The position numbers and the translations under genes are program-made. A stretch of DNA of 64,000 nucleotides, taken from Saprospiraceae bacterium (GTDB lineage Bacteria; Bacteroidota; Bacteroidia; Chitinophagales; Saprospiraceae). Within the stretch, counting starts at the first letter, position 1. Each line of letters opens with the position of its first letter. The stretch spans positions 103,538 to 167,537 of the forward strand of contig JABSSL010000007.1 in assembly GCA_013214355.1 (NCBI GenBank), written 5' to 3'. This document shows positions 28,139-38,310 of the stretch, piece after piece. The notes below the pieces were generated by a model, which worked only from the letters and a program-made list of their open reading frames with translations, searched no databases and was not told the DNA's origin.

Positions 28139-28982
28139 TTACGAACTTCAGGTTGGCGGATTTCTGGCCACTGCTGATTCGGATGATATAAATACCTCCG
28201 ATCAAGTTTTCGATCGGAAGTCTGGTCGTTTGTTCACCGGCGACAAACTCCCTTGATTGGCGTCGCAACAACTGACCGCTCAAGCTGTAGATTTCCATCT
28301 GATAGTTGTTGGTACTAGGCATATTGCTGCTTAATTGAATGAAATCCCGTGCTGGATTCGGAGCAACCGAAAGGTCAAAGGTATTTGCCAATTCCTGCGT
28401 ACTGGACACCACGGCTTCCTCGAAGACAAAAGTGGCGCAGTCTGCATTGTCGCCCGAGGTGGACCCATTAAGATTGACACCATTCCCACAAGCGTAAAAG
28501 GTTACAACTCCAGCGCCTGCGCTAGGGGCTACCCAGTCTACGGTGAATTCATTGCTTGAGCTCGGACTGGTATGTTCAACGTAGGTGCGATTTGAGAGTT
28601 CGACTATATTGGCATTGCTTGAGGCATTTACCCATGAATTGATAGCATCTCCATTCATGTCTAAAGGAGCATTTAGGCTCAGCATTTGAAAACCATATGC
28701 TGCTGGAGAACCCATTTGGGGATCCAAACTTACCTTCAAGGTGTAAGTGGTCTCTGGCTCATATTGGGTGACAGCCAGACCATCGGCATTCGTTGCCTCG
28801 ATGTTTAAGTCAACTTGAATATCGGCATTATTCCCATGGCAGGAAATGCAGGTGCTGTTAGAGTCTCCAGGTGCACCCGTATTCCCAGATCCAGCGGCGG
28901 TGGCTCTTCCGGAAGAGCTACTTTGAAAGAGACAAAAGGAAAGTAGCAGTCCAAAGGCAGTATAAAGTAATCGATTCTTCAT
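28131..28982 (-). CDS. Reeler-like/choice-of-anchor V protein with T9SS type A sorting domain
   Basis: CISCHGNN motif, C-terminal LSVAPNPARDFIQLSS..YSLSGQLLRRQ..GGIYIIRISSGQKSANLKFVKL. Confidence 0.85.
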   Translation of the reverse strand: MKNRLLYTAFGLLLSFCLFQSSSSGRATAAGSGNTGAPGDSNSTCISCHGNNADIQVDLNIEATNADGLAVTQYEPETTYTLKVSLDPQMGSPAAYGFQMLSLNAPLDMNGDAINSWVNASSNANIVELSNRTYVEHTSPSSSNEFTVDWVAPSAGAGVVTFYACGNGVNLNGSTSGDNADCATFVFEEAVVSSTQELANTFDLSVAPNPARDFIQLSSNMPSTNNYQMEIYSLSGQLLRRQSREFVAGEQTTRLPIENLIGGIYIIRISSGQKSANLKFVKL

Positions 28983-29214
28983 CAGAGATAGATTTATAGT
29001 ATTAGACGTGATATCCGTTAGACCAATAGGTAAAGATTATTTTTCCCAATAGGTTCTTGAAAATGGGATAATTGTCTCAGCCCAAGCATATCTCTACATT
29101 CTGATCGTGAACCAGTGGCTAGAATATAGAACCACATTTTTCTGATCTTCTTCCTGCTCTATTTCACTATATTTGACAACACCTTTTCTCTATAAAATCC
29201 TAAATGATTGATCC

Positions 29215-30450
29215 TTGGAATCATTCGAGAAGAACAGGCAATACCTCAAGTTTTGCTTATATGGCTTTTTAAAGAACCTCAGGTTTTATGATGCCTTTCT
29301 CTTATTGTTTTTTCTAGATAATAGTCTAAACTACAGTCAAATCGGGCTACTTTATGCAGTTAGAGAGATTACGACAAATCTGCTTGAAGTTCCCTCAGGT
29401 CTCCTGGCTGATGCCTATGGCCGCAAGCGGTCGCTTCTGCTAGCATTCCTAGTTTATATCTTGGCCTTTTTGACCTTCTATTCTTCAGCTAATTTCTTCC
29501 TACTGCTGATCGCCATGGTGTTGGTAGGTACGGGGGACGCTTTTCGTTCCGGTACCCATAAAGGTATGATCATGGATTACCTGCGCATCATGGGGTGGGA
29601 ATCCCAAAAGATCAATTACTATGGCCATACCCGTTCCTGGTCTCAATTGGGATCAGCCGTATCGGCTCTAGTGGCTGGTCTGACTGTCTTTTATGCGAGC
29701 AACTATAGGATCATCTATCTAATCTCCATCACTCCATACCTGCTGAACTTCGTCAATATCTATACTTACCCATCAGCTCTAGATCATCCCTTAAAACGGA
29801 AAAAGCAGCTGAGGAAAGGACCCGTAGCTATGTTGAAGGATCTTTGGTTTGTTTTAAAGCAACCTCAAGTGTTGCGCATTGTAAATTCTGCGGCCCTACA
29901 TTCTGCTTACTTGAAATCCATCAAGGATTATATTCAACCCCTAATCGTTAGTTTGGCTGTCCTCTTGCCCTTTTTGTCTTCTATGGAAATAGAAAGTAGG
30001 AATGGCTTAGTAGTCGGTATAACCTACTTCCTCATCTTTTTGTTGACTTCCCTTGCTTCTCGGAATGCTGGTCGCGTTTCGGAAAAGAAGATTCCAAATA
30101 TCCAGAACAAAACATTGTTCCTAGGTTTTGTGGTAGGGGTGTTGAGCGGAATCCTGTTTCATTATCAGCTATGGTTATTATCCTTGCTGTTTTTCATGGT
30201 GATCTATCTCATTGAAAATGTACGAAAGCCGATCTTGACAGGCTTCTTAGTAGATAGAGTACCTAATGAAATACTAACATCTGTTATCTCTGCTCAGTCC
30301 TTTTATCAAACCTTGACAACCGCCACCTTGTCAATTGTATTGGGGGTACTGGCAGATGGTGTTGGAGTTGGATTGGCCTTGGCCATGATGACGGGGACTT
30401 TAGCTGTCTTTACTTTGTTTTTGGGAAATAGAACAAGTACTCCATCTTGA
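29215..30450 (+). CDS. MFS transporter (probable TTG start)
   Basis: ~12 hydrophobic helices, EVPSGLLADAYGRKRSLLLAF. Confidence 0.85.
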   Translation: MESFEKNRQYLKFCLYGFLKNLRFYDAFLLLFFLDNSLNYSQIGLLYAVREITTNLLEVPSGLLADAYGRKRSLLLAFLVYILAFLTFYSSANFFLLLIAMVLVGTGDAFRSGTHKGMIMDYLRIMGWESQKINYYGHTRSWSQLGSAVSALVAGLTVFYASNYRIIYLISITPYLLNFVNIYTYPSALDHPLKRKKQLRKGPVAMLKDLWFVLKQPQVLRIVNSAALHSAYLKSIKDYIQPLIVSLAVLLPFLSSMEIESRNGLVVGITYFLIFLLTSLASRNAGRVSEKKIPNIQNKTLFLGFVVGVLSGILFHYQLWLLSLLFFMVIYLIENVRKPILTGFLVDRVPNEILTSVISAQSFYQTLTTATLSIVLGVLADGVGVGLALAMMTGTLAVFTLFLGNRTSTPS

Positions 30451-30502
30451 AAAGAGAACCGTGGATTGGTATACTGTTCTTCAGATGTACACTGCTATCA
30501 TC

Positions 30503-30540
30503 TTGTTCAGTCCTGAACAAGGGATGTTCGATAATGAACA
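30503..30540 (+). promoter_or_regulatory. Double TGTTC-N6-GAACA upstream activating-like site
   Basis: TTGTTC-N6-GAACAA-N4-TGTTC-N6-GAACA. Confidence 0.6.
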
Positions 30541-30605
30541 CTTTTTTGGGGTTTTTTCTGCTTGTTGATGTGGTATATGGTTGATTTTTAGTGATTTATG
30601 TAGCG

Positions 30606-30621
30606 TGGTATGGTTTTGGGA
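30606..30621 (+). promoter_or_regulatory. Sigma54-like promoter
   Basis: TGGTATGGTTTTGGGA, 36 nt before the ATG; GG at -24, GG rather than GC at -12. Confidence 0.4.
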
Positions 30622-30656
30622 ATGATATTGATATAGAATCTTCAAAAATCCTGGAT

Positions 30657-33065
30657 ATGATCCGCCATCTGCTCACTTTGACCTTTCGAAATTTTGCCAG
30701 ACATAAAACTTCTTTCCTGGTCAATTTGACCAGTTTATCCGTTGGACTTGCTTGTATTTTGCTGATTTATTTATGGGTAGCAGATGAACTAGGCGTTGAC
30801 AAGTTCTTCCAGGATGATAGCCGCCTTTATCAGGTCATGAACAACATGACTTTCTCTCAAGACATTCAAACTTTTGACGTGACGCCCGTTCCGCTAGCCG
30901 CTGCCTTAGCCGAAGAGATGCCGGAGATAGAATACGCAGTCTCAGTCAATGACTTCTTTAGTTGGGGAAGCCGAGAGGGAATCTTGACGAAGGGGGAAGT
31001 TCATTTTAAGGCTACAGGGGCTCATGCCAGCCAGGACTATTTTCAAATCTTTTCATACCCCCTGCTAGCAGGAAGTAAGGAATCAGTTTTAGCAGAAAAG
31101 ACGGGGATGGTACTATCGAAGAACTTAGCCTTGGCTTTATTCCCTTCGGTAGAAGCTAGTATGGGGCAAACTGTAGAATGGGATCATCCAGACTTTGAAG
31201 GTCCTTTTCAAGTCTCTGGGGTTTTTGAGGCTCCACCGGCCAGTGCTACGACTCAGTTTGATGTCATTTTTCATTTGGATGTTTTACTAGAAAATGATCA
31301 ATATGCGAGCGAATGGAATGGATGTTATGCCCAGACTTATCTTTTACTAAAGGAGGGAACGGATATTGAGCAGTTCAATCAGAAAATTGCAAAATTTCAG
31401 GAAACGAAGAATGAAAATCTGAGCCAATTTGAGCTGTTCGCACAACGATATTCCGATCGTTATCTCTACAGTCACTACGAAAACGGACAAGTAGCGGGTG
31501 GTCGAATTGCCTATGTGAAGTTATTCTCTCTAATTGGTCTTTTTATCCTGATCATAGCTTGTATCAACTTCATGAACCTGTCTACTGCCCGGGCTTCTTT
31601 AAAGATCAAAGAGATCGGCGTGAAAAAAACGGTCGGAGCAACTCGGAAGGCCTTGATTTTTCAGTTCCTTTTTGATGCACTATTGGTTAGTTTACTGGCT
31701 TTTCAAGTGGCACTTGTCGTTGTGAGCTTACTATTGCCACAGTTCAATGCTTTGACAGGGAAGCAAATGGAACTTCAGTTTGGATTCCAGCAGAGCCTAG
31801 TGATCGGCATGATTGTGCTCTTCACGGGCTTAATCGCAGGGAGCTATCCCGCCTTTTATCTCTCTGGCTTTAATCCGATGACAGTCTTGAAGGGAAAGTT
31901 GAATAAAGCCACTGGTGTAGCTTGGGTGCGACGGGGTTTAGTGATTTTTCAATTTGCAGTTTCAGCCATTTTTATTGTCGGATTATTAGTGGTGAATGAG
32001 CAAATTGAATTTACACAAACCAAAAATTTAGGATACGACCGCGACAACATCTTGTCGTTTAGTTGGCGAGGTGATTTATATAGCGAGTATGCCGTTAGGG
32101 AAGAAGGACAATCTAATCAGCAATTTGAAACCTTCATGCAGAAGCTAAAGGCATTACCTGGCGTGGTCAACGCCTCTAGTATGACAGGAAGTATTGTTAA
32201 CAAAATGTACGGCCAGAGCGGGATTACCTGGTCTGGTGATGACTCAGAACGTAATTTTTTGTTCCAATCACCCGTGATTGGCCCGGAGATGATAGAGACA
32301 CTTGGCATCGAATTGCTCGCGGGAAGAACCTTTTCCTTAGAGCATGGCGACAATGCAAGGAGCGTTATCCTCAATGAAGCTGCGGTGAAACTGATGGGAT
32401 TAGAAGATCCGGTTGGTAAAAGCATGGGCTACAATGGAGGCAGTGAAATTATTGGCGTGGTGAAAGACTTTCACTATGGCTCTCTCCGACAGTCCGTTGA
32501 TCCGCTGTTCTTTAGGTTTGAACCCAATGGTCGAGATATTTTGGTGAAAATAAAAGGTGGTACGGAGCTCGAGACCATGAAACAATTGAGCGAATTGCAT
32601 GGGGAATTCCTTCCTCGACACCCCTTCGAGTATACCTTTATGGATCAGGACTACCAAGACTTATACGAGTCAGAAAATCAGGTAGCTTCGCTTTCCAATT
32701 ACATGGCAGCCATCGCGATCATCATTTCTTGCCTAGGTCTCTTTGGGCTAACCACTTTCACCGCTGAGCGTCGCTCCAAGGAAATAGGCATTCGACGAAT
32801 TATTGGAGCAAGTATTCTAGATATCATGCGCATGCTGTCTAGAGACTTCACCAAAACCATTTTGGTGGCCATCGCTATCGCCCTTCCGGTGAGCTTCCTG
32901 ATTTTAAGTCAATGGCTGAACGACTTTGTCTACAAGGTCGATTTACAGTGGGAGTTCTTTGCGGTGGCAGGTCTCGCTACCTTACTCATCGCCTGGCTAA
33001 CCATAGGTTTACAAACTTTCAAGGCAGCCAATATCAATCCGATTGAGTATCTACAGGATGAGTAA
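30657..33065 (+). CDS. ABC transporter permease (FtsX/MacB_PCD type)
   Basis: MIRHLLTLTFRNFARHKTSFLVNLTSLSVGLAC, two FtsX regions (KEIGVKKTVGATR; KEIGIRRIIGAS). Confidence 0.94.
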   Translation: MIRHLLTLTFRNFARHKTSFLVNLTSLSVGLACILLIYLWVADELGVDKFFQDDSRLYQVMNNMTFSQDIQTFDVTPVPLAAALAEEMPEIEYAVSVNDFFSWGSREGILTKGEVHFKATGAHASQDYFQIFSYPLLAGSKESVLAEKTGMVLSKNLALALFPSVEASMGQTVEWDHPDFEGPFQVSGVFEAPPASATTQFDVIFHLDVLLENDQYASEWNGCYAQTYLLLKEGTDIEQFNQKIAKFQETKNENLSQFELFAQRYSDRYLYSHYENGQVAGGRIAYVKLFSLIGLFILIIACINFMNLSTARASLKIKEIGVKKTVGATRKALIFQFLFDALLVSLLAFQVALVVVSLLLPQFNALTGKQMELQFGFQQSLVIGMIVLFTGLIAGSYPAFYLSGFNPMTVLKGKLNKATGVAWVRRGLVIFQFAVSAIFIVGLLVVNEQIEFTQTKNLGYDRDNILSFSWRGDLYSEYAVREEGQSNQQFETFMQKLKALPGVVNASSMTGSIVNKMYGQSGITWSGDDSERNFLFQSPVIGPEMIETLGIELLAGRTFSLEHGDNARSVILNEAAVKLMGLEDPVGKSMGYNGGSEIIGVVKDFHYGSLRQSVDPLFFRFEPNGRDILVKIKGGTELETMKQLSELHGEFLPRHPFEYTFMDQDYQDLYESENQVASLSNYMAAIAIIISCLGLFGLTTFTAERRSKEIGIRRIIGASILDIMRMLSRDFTKTILVAIAIALPVSFLILSQWLNDFVYKVDLQWEFFAVAGLATLLIAWLTIGLQTFKAANINPIEYLQDE

Positions 33066-33234
33066 GGCGACCTCCTGTTTTCCGTCAAATGCTTGCAAAT
33101 GATGCACTTGGCACAGTGACATAGGAATCTTGTTTGTTGAATGATCTGGGGTTTATGTACGATGTCAATTATTCCTCCTACATTTAATCCCCAATGCTGC
33201 ATTATCCATTCAACATTCAACATTCAACATTACA

Positions 33235-33759
33235 ATGCATCCCGATACCCAAGCAATCATTGAGCATTACCAATTTGACCGCATACCGGTAGAAGGAACC
33301 TTTTACAAATCTACCTATCGAGCTGCTCAGCAGGCTAATGATGGAACGCCAGTGGGGACTGCTATTCTTGGCCTCTATACCGAAACGCCCAAGAGTGTTT
33401 CCTGTTTTCATCGCTTACCGTATGATGAAGTATGGCATTTTTATGGCGGAGATCCTTTGCAGCTATATCTATTGAAAGAAGGGGGAGAGATTGAGGTGGT
33501 CACCATGGGCGGGGATCCTCTAGCGGGGCATCGAGTACAGTTTGTCATACCGGCGAACACCTGGCAAGCCGGCGAAATCCAAACTGGAGGACGCTATGCA
33601 TTGTTTGGCTGTACTATGGCTCCAGGTTTTATGGGAAAAGACTTTGAAGCAGCTCCTTTGAAGGATTTATTGGAGCACTATCCGGCTCATGAAGCCTTAC
33701 TACGTCGACTCAGTGTGAACGAAGATCAAACCGAAATGCCAGAAGGCTACATTGGATAG
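33235..33759 (+). CDS. Cupin-domain protein (DUF985-like)
   Basis: FHRLPYDEVWHFYGGDPLQLYLL..VQFVIPANTWQAGEI. Confidence 0.88.
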   Translation: MHPDTQAIIEHYQFDRIPVEGTFYKSTYRAAQQANDGTPVGTAILGLYTETPKSVSCFHRLPYDEVWHFYGGDPLQLYLLKEGGEIEVVTMGGDPLAGHRVQFVIPANTWQAGEIQTGGRYALFGCTMAPGFMGKDFEAAPLKDLLEHYPAHEALLRRLSVNEDQTEMPEGYIG

Positions 33760-33825
33760 CTAGTATTCAGGAAGAATTTGGCTGCGGAAGCCTATCTTTA
33801 GGCATTGGTTTCAAAAACTTAAGAC

Positions 33826-35217
33826 ATGCGGCTACTCTTTCAAATTTTCCTTCTTGTTTCTTTATCCACTTCTACGCTCCTAGCTCAAGATTTTTACTTC
33901 GGTGCAGATCAATCCTATGTCAATGAAATGGAGGATTGCGGAGCGGTATTCAAGGAGAATAATGTGGCAAAAGATGTGTATTCGATCTATAAAGATCATG
34001 GCTGCAATCTGGTGCGTTTGCGCTTGTGGCACACACCTAGTTGGTATGATAACCTTAATGAAGGTCGGCGATATAGTGATCTAGCTGATGTGAAGAAGAG
34101 CATTGCCCGGGCCAAAGCTAGTGATATGGCCGTACTACTTGATTTCCACTTATCAGATAATTGGGCTGATCCGAGCAAACAATTGGTGCCAGCGGCTTGG
34201 CTTCCGGTCGTGGATGACTTGCCCAAATTGCAGGATTCCCTCTACAATTATATCTATGCTACCCTATCCGAATTAGCGGATGAGAACCTCTTACCAGAGA
34301 TGGTGCAGATCGGTAATGAAACCAATCGAGGGATTCTTCTTTCTCCGGAAGATAATCAGACTTGGACCTTAGATTGGGCTCGCAATGCAGCCTTGTTCAA
34401 TAAAGGGATTCAAGCGGTTAGAGATGTGGAGCAAAGCGAGGGGGAGGAGATCCAAGTGGTTATCCACCTGGCAGGACCAGCGGATACGGATTGGTACGTG
34501 GAAAACTTTGTGGCCAACCAGGTCACAGATTTTGATATCATCGGAATTTCTTACTACTGGGCCTGGCACAAACCCACCACCATTGCACAGACTGGATCCA
34601 TTATTGAGGACTTACGTTCCAAATACCCTGGCAAAGAGGTATTGATTGTGGAAACCGGATACATCTGGACCCAGGAAAGTGCCGATGCAGCCAATAATAT
34701 TATTAGTGAAATACATCCGGATTTTTCCCCCGCCTCACCCACTAACCAACGCGATTGGCTGATCGAGTTAGCTCAAGAAGTGATTGCTAAAAAGGGGCTG
34801 GGTGTAATTTACTGGGAGCCATCTTGGGTATCTACAAGCTGCTCCACGCAATGGGGACAGGGCTCTCATCAGGAGCATGCTACCTTTTTTGACTTTGATA
34901 CCAACTTGCTGTTGCCTGGAGGAATTGAATGGATGGAATATGACTACGGACTCCTATCCGATACGGAGCAGGCATCGGAAGAGAAAGCTATTGATTTTGA
35001 TGTTCGGACTGATGGAAGTGTCCGGGTAGTCAATAAATTTGGAAAATCAGGCTGGAGCTACAGTGTAGTCGATAGTTTGGGAAGAGTGGTAGAGCACGGA
35101 AAGTTAGGGAGCGGCGATTTGGAGGTATCCCTGCGGACTGAGCCGCCTGGACACTATACCTTGACGGTAGGGCAGGGGAGACAAGTCTACACCGTTTCCT
35201 TCATTAATCTAAAGTGA
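33826..35217 (+). CDS. Arabinogalactan endo-beta-1,4-galactanase (GH53)
   Basis: GADQSYVNEMEDCG..VRLRLWHTP..LLDFHLSDNWADPSKQ..MVQIGNETNRG..VETGY; possible T9SS-like C-terminus. Confidence 0.93.
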   Translation: MRLLFQIFLLVSLSTSTLLAQDFYFGADQSYVNEMEDCGAVFKENNVAKDVYSIYKDHGCNLVRLRLWHTPSWYDNLNEGRRYSDLADVKKSIARAKASDMAVLLDFHLSDNWADPSKQLVPAAWLPVVDDLPKLQDSLYNYIYATLSELADENLLPEMVQIGNETNRGILLSPEDNQTWTLDWARNAALFNKGIQAVRDVEQSEGEEIQVVIHLAGPADTDWYVENFVANQVTDFDIIGISYYWAWHKPTTIAQTGSIIEDLRSKYPGKEVLIVETGYIWTQESADAANNIISEIHPDFSPASPTNQRDWLIELAQEVIAKKGLGVIYWEPSWVSTSCSTQWGQGSHQEHATFFDFDTNLLLPGGIEWMEYDYGLLSDTEQASEEKAIDFDVRTDGSVRVVNKFGKSGWSYSVVDSLGRVVEHGKLGSGDLEVSLRTEPPGHYTLTVGQGRQVYTVSFINLK

Positions 35218-35243
35218 TCCTCCACTAAGCTTATTACCATAAG

Positions 35244-36119
35244 ATGCGCATTTTTCGTTTTGATAAAACCAAGTATGGGAAAGAGCTATTGATGGACCTT
35301 GGTCGTTTCGAGGGTACTCCCAAATTTTTTTTCTCTTCGAAAGTACATTGTACAGATTTCTTCGAAATCATGATTTTCAGGAAAGGGAATGGATATCTAC
35401 TCCTGGATGCTGAAAAGATCGAAATCCAAGACAATACCTTTTTGTTTGTAGCCCCATTTCAGAAGCGACGCTGGTATGTGGATGCCAAGAACATATCTGG
35501 CTTTTTTCTCATTTTTGAAAAAGACTTTTTGGCTACCTTTTTTGCCGATAAGCTATTTGTTTACCGGATGCAGTACTTCTACAATCTGCAGACCCGCCCT
35601 TACTTCATTCCAGATCAGCGCCTGTTTGCCTATTCCCATGATATCTTTGATGAGATCTTCTCCGAATTACAACAACCTCGTTCTGATTCTACTCACTTGC
35701 TTCGTTCCATTCTCTATTATATGCTTATCAAAATGAATAGGGCTTTTTGTCGCTATCATGAATTAGAGGAGGATACCGCGCTTAATAACTATGCCTATGC
35801 CTTTAAGGCCGCTCTGGAGGAACATATTGTAGAAAAGCAGCGGGTGGCTGATTATGCAGCATTATTAGGCATCAGTAGAATTAGTTTGAATACCGCTACG
35901 CGGAAGCAGTATGGGGTCACAGCCTCGGAAATGATTAAAGATCGTTTGATCGCTGAAATAAAGACGGCCCTCCTTTTCTCTACGGCTACCATCAATGAGA
36001 TTGCCTACAGCCTGCATTTCTCGGAGCCCAATAATTTTATTCGCTTCTTCAAGTCGAAAACGGGCTTTTCTCCCAAAGCTTTTCGAGACACTTATCAAAT
36101 TGATAGTTCTTTTGCCTAA
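35244..36119 (+). CDS. AraC-family transcriptional regulator
   Basis: C-terminal AraC HTH: INEIAYSLHFSEPNNFIRFFKSKTGFSPKAFRD. Confidence 0.93.
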   Translation: MRIFRFDKTKYGKELLMDLGRFEGTPKFFFSSKVHCTDFFEIMIFRKGNGYLLLDAEKIEIQDNTFLFVAPFQKRRWYVDAKNISGFFLIFEKDFLATFFADKLFVYRMQYFYNLQTRPYFIPDQRLFAYSHDIFDEIFSELQQPRSDSTHLLRSILYYMLIKMNRAFCRYHELEEDTALNNYAYAFKAALEEHIVEKQRVADYAALLGISRISLNTATRKQYGVTASEMIKDRLIAEIKTALLFSTATINEIAYSLHFSEPNNFIRFFKSKTGFSPKAFRDTYQIDSSFA

Positions 36120-36139
36120 TTGATCTTTCCCGTCGATCC

Positions 36140-36154
36140 AAGTTGTGACAACTT
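36140..36154. promoter_or_regulatory. Perfect palindrome, candidate operator
   Basis: AAGTTGT-g-ACAACTT overlapping a promoter-like ACTTTG, 34 nt before the next ATG. Confidence 0.45.
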
Positions 36155-36187
36155 TGTGCTAAGAAATTCAACACAAAATTAAGTCAC

Positions 36188-36703
36188 ATGCGAAAGCAAA
36201 TGCTCATTGGGTTTGGCCTGGCGCTCGCCATGCTAGTCAGCCCACAATTAGATGCACAAACTAAAAAACGTAAAAAGATGGAAAAGGAACTTAAAACGAC
36301 TGTTCAACAGTTCTATGATGCGCTAAGCACGGCTCCAGGTGATGGTAGTGCTACCCAAATTGCCAACTGGATGGAATCGGATTGGACCTCCACCCCAACC
36401 CCTGCTGGCGGAGCAGGCTTGGAGGGCTTCGTCAAAACCTTGCACATGTTTCACGGAATGATACCGGATCTTAAATGGGATGTCAAGGAAATGTTGGTAG
36501 CTGGCAACAACGTGATCGTGCGCAGCGAAGCGTCAGGCACGCCTAATTCTCCAGAGGGCTACTTTTTCGGCGTGCCGACTAAAGGCGAGAAAGCCTTTTC
36601 CATCCAAACCATCGACATTCATACCGTAGAAAACGGTAAGCTAGTCAAAGCCTATCATTGCGAAGATTGGGCAACCGCCATCCAACAGGTGAGTGATCAA
36701 TAG
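36188..36703 (+). CDS. SnoaL-like / ester cyclase family secreted protein
   Basis: VQQFYDALSTAPGDGSATQIANWMESDW..HGMIPDLKWDVKEML. Confidence 0.85.
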   Translation: MRKQMLIGFGLALAMLVSPQLDAQTKKRKKMEKELKTTVQQFYDALSTAPGDGSATQIANWMESDWTSTPTPAGGAGLEGFVKTLHMFHGMIPDLKWDVKEMLVAGNNVIVRSEASGTPNSPEGYFFGVPTKGEKAFSIQTIDIHTVENGKLVKAYHCEDWATAIQQVSDQ

Positions 36704-36707
36704 CTGA

Positions 36708-37283
36708 TTACTTCCAATTCCAAAGAATGATGGCCCATTCTTCTCCATGATCCGCATCCGTGTAAATATGGATTGTTTCGAAACCTACCCGCTCATGTGC
36801 GCGCATCGAGCGGGTATTTCGGGTGGCTACTTCCGTAACGACAAAATCATACTCCCCGGATAATTGACGGCGTTGCTCATGATACATGCCATCAAATAAT
36901 CCCTTACCCCGGAAGGCTTTGTCCACACATACTTGCCCCATTACGTAATAACGATATTCGAGAAGAGATTTACCCTGATAGGATAGTGTAGAGAGCATTT
37001 TGAACATGGGGATTAAGACAGGGATTTTTGCCGAAAAACGCTCCAGCATGACTAGCGCATACCCTACGACCTTACCTTCGGCACTAGCAATGATCTGTGG
37101 CGCGCTTGCATTCATACTGGACAAGAGTGGAAAATCATGCTCTACGGTAACAAAGCCCTGATCTTTACTTTCTTCCTGGGAAATGCTCTTTGGGAGATTA
37201 ATCTGTTGTAAAGCCAAAATTTGTTCTAGCTCCAAGTCGCTATCCGCAGCATAGTAGATAACGGGTGTATTGTGTGAACTCAT
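36708..37283 (-). CDS. GNAT family N-acetyltransferase
   Basis: GQVCVDKAFRGKGLFDGMYHEQR..RNTRSMRAHERVGFETI. Confidence 0.9.
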   Translation of the reverse strand: MSSHNTPVIYYAADSDLELEQILALQQINLPKSISQEESKDQGFVTVEHDFPLLSSMNASAPQIIASAEGKVVGYALVMLERFSAKIPVLIPMFKMLSTLSYQGKSLLEYRYYVMGQVCVDKAFRGKGLFDGMYHEQRRQLSGEYDFVVTEVATRNTRSMRAHERVGFETIHIYTDADHGEEWAIILWNWK

Positions 37284-37451
37284 ACTAGGTAGGCTGATGT
37301 TTGTGCTGCCAGTCTATTCCTTGTTTTTGGTAAAACGAACACCAGGTGATGGAAATCTCTGCCAGCGTGAATTTTTTGTCTCCAAACAACGTTGTGCGAA
37401 TATAAAACGTTCCTTGTAAGAGGTAAAACAACGACCCCAAAACCTACAACT

Positions 37452-38255
37452 ATGGAAAAAAAACTTGGTATAGTCCTCTCTGGGGGAGGGACGCGTGGTA
37501 TGGCCCATATAGGACTGCTTCAGGCACTGAAAGAGCATGGAATAGAGCCCGATTATATTGCGGGAGCGAGTGCGGGGGCATTGGTCGGGGCTATGTACGC
37601 GGCAGGTTGCTCTCCTGAGCAGAGCCTTGAACTCTTTACGAATACTCCACTCTTTAGCTGGACAAATTATAACTTAACCCGCTGGAAGCCAGGGCTATTT
37701 GATACCGAGAAATATCGAAAATACTTCCTTCGATTTCTTCCTGATGATACCTTCGAAGCACTACAGAAACGACTTTTTGTCTCAGTCACAGATGTTTGTA
37801 CGGGACGCCCAGTGATTATGAATAGCGGCCCGATCATTAGAGTGCTTTCTGCCTCGGCTGCGGTTCCACCTGTCTTTAGCCCGGTGCTAATTGAGGGCAC
37901 CTATTATGCCGACGGCGGCATCATGAATAACTTTCCGCTAGAGCCTTTGGAAGAACGATGTACACATATTTTAGGTAGTTATGTGAGTCCAGTCCGTCAT
38001 GTTGAAGCCAAAGAGATGTGGAATTCTTTCAATTTAGTTGGGCGTTCGTATGAGTTGGTTACCCATGCGCAATCTTACGTGAAATTTCAACGATGTGATT
38101 ACCTCTTTTCTCCTAATGAATTATATCCGTTTGGTTTGTTGAACACCGGCAAGTTAGAGACGGTCTATCAGGTAGGATATGAGAAGGCTTTAGAACAGAT
38201 ACCGCAGATAAAGCAGGCACTGGGATTAGCCAATGATCAACTGATGGCTTCCTAA
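37452..38255 (+). CDS. Patatin-like phospholipase
   Basis: LSGGGTRGMAHIGLLQAL, GASAGALVGAMYA, DGGIMNNFP; start reassigned to 37452. Confidence 0.95.
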   Translation: MEKKLGIVLSGGGTRGMAHIGLLQALKEHGIEPDYIAGASAGALVGAMYAAGCSPEQSLELFTNTPLFSWTNYNLTRWKPGLFDTEKYRKYFLRFLPDDTFEALQKRLFVSVTDVCTGRPVIMNSGPIIRVLSASAAVPPVFSPVLIEGTYYADGGIMNNFPLEPLEERCTHILGSYVSPVRHVEAKEMWNSFNLVGRSYELVTHAQSYVKFQRCDYLFSPNELYPFGLLNTGKLETVYQVGYEKALEQIPQIKQALGLANDQLMAS

Positions 38256-38310
38256 AGGCCTGTTTGGTGATCGCCAAATGTGTACTTCAACTAAAGGACC
38301 TTGTGTAAGC

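Noticed and set aside
28841-28860. CISCHG as evidence for a cytochrome c
   Set aside because: Only one CxxCH in a Reeler/choice-of-anchor-type protein; the motif is common in that family and not sufficient for a cytochrome call.
30555-30585. TGGTATATGGTTGAT as the sigma54 promoter of the permease
   Set aside because: GG-to-GC spacing is wrong and the -12 element is absent; the 30606 site fits better.
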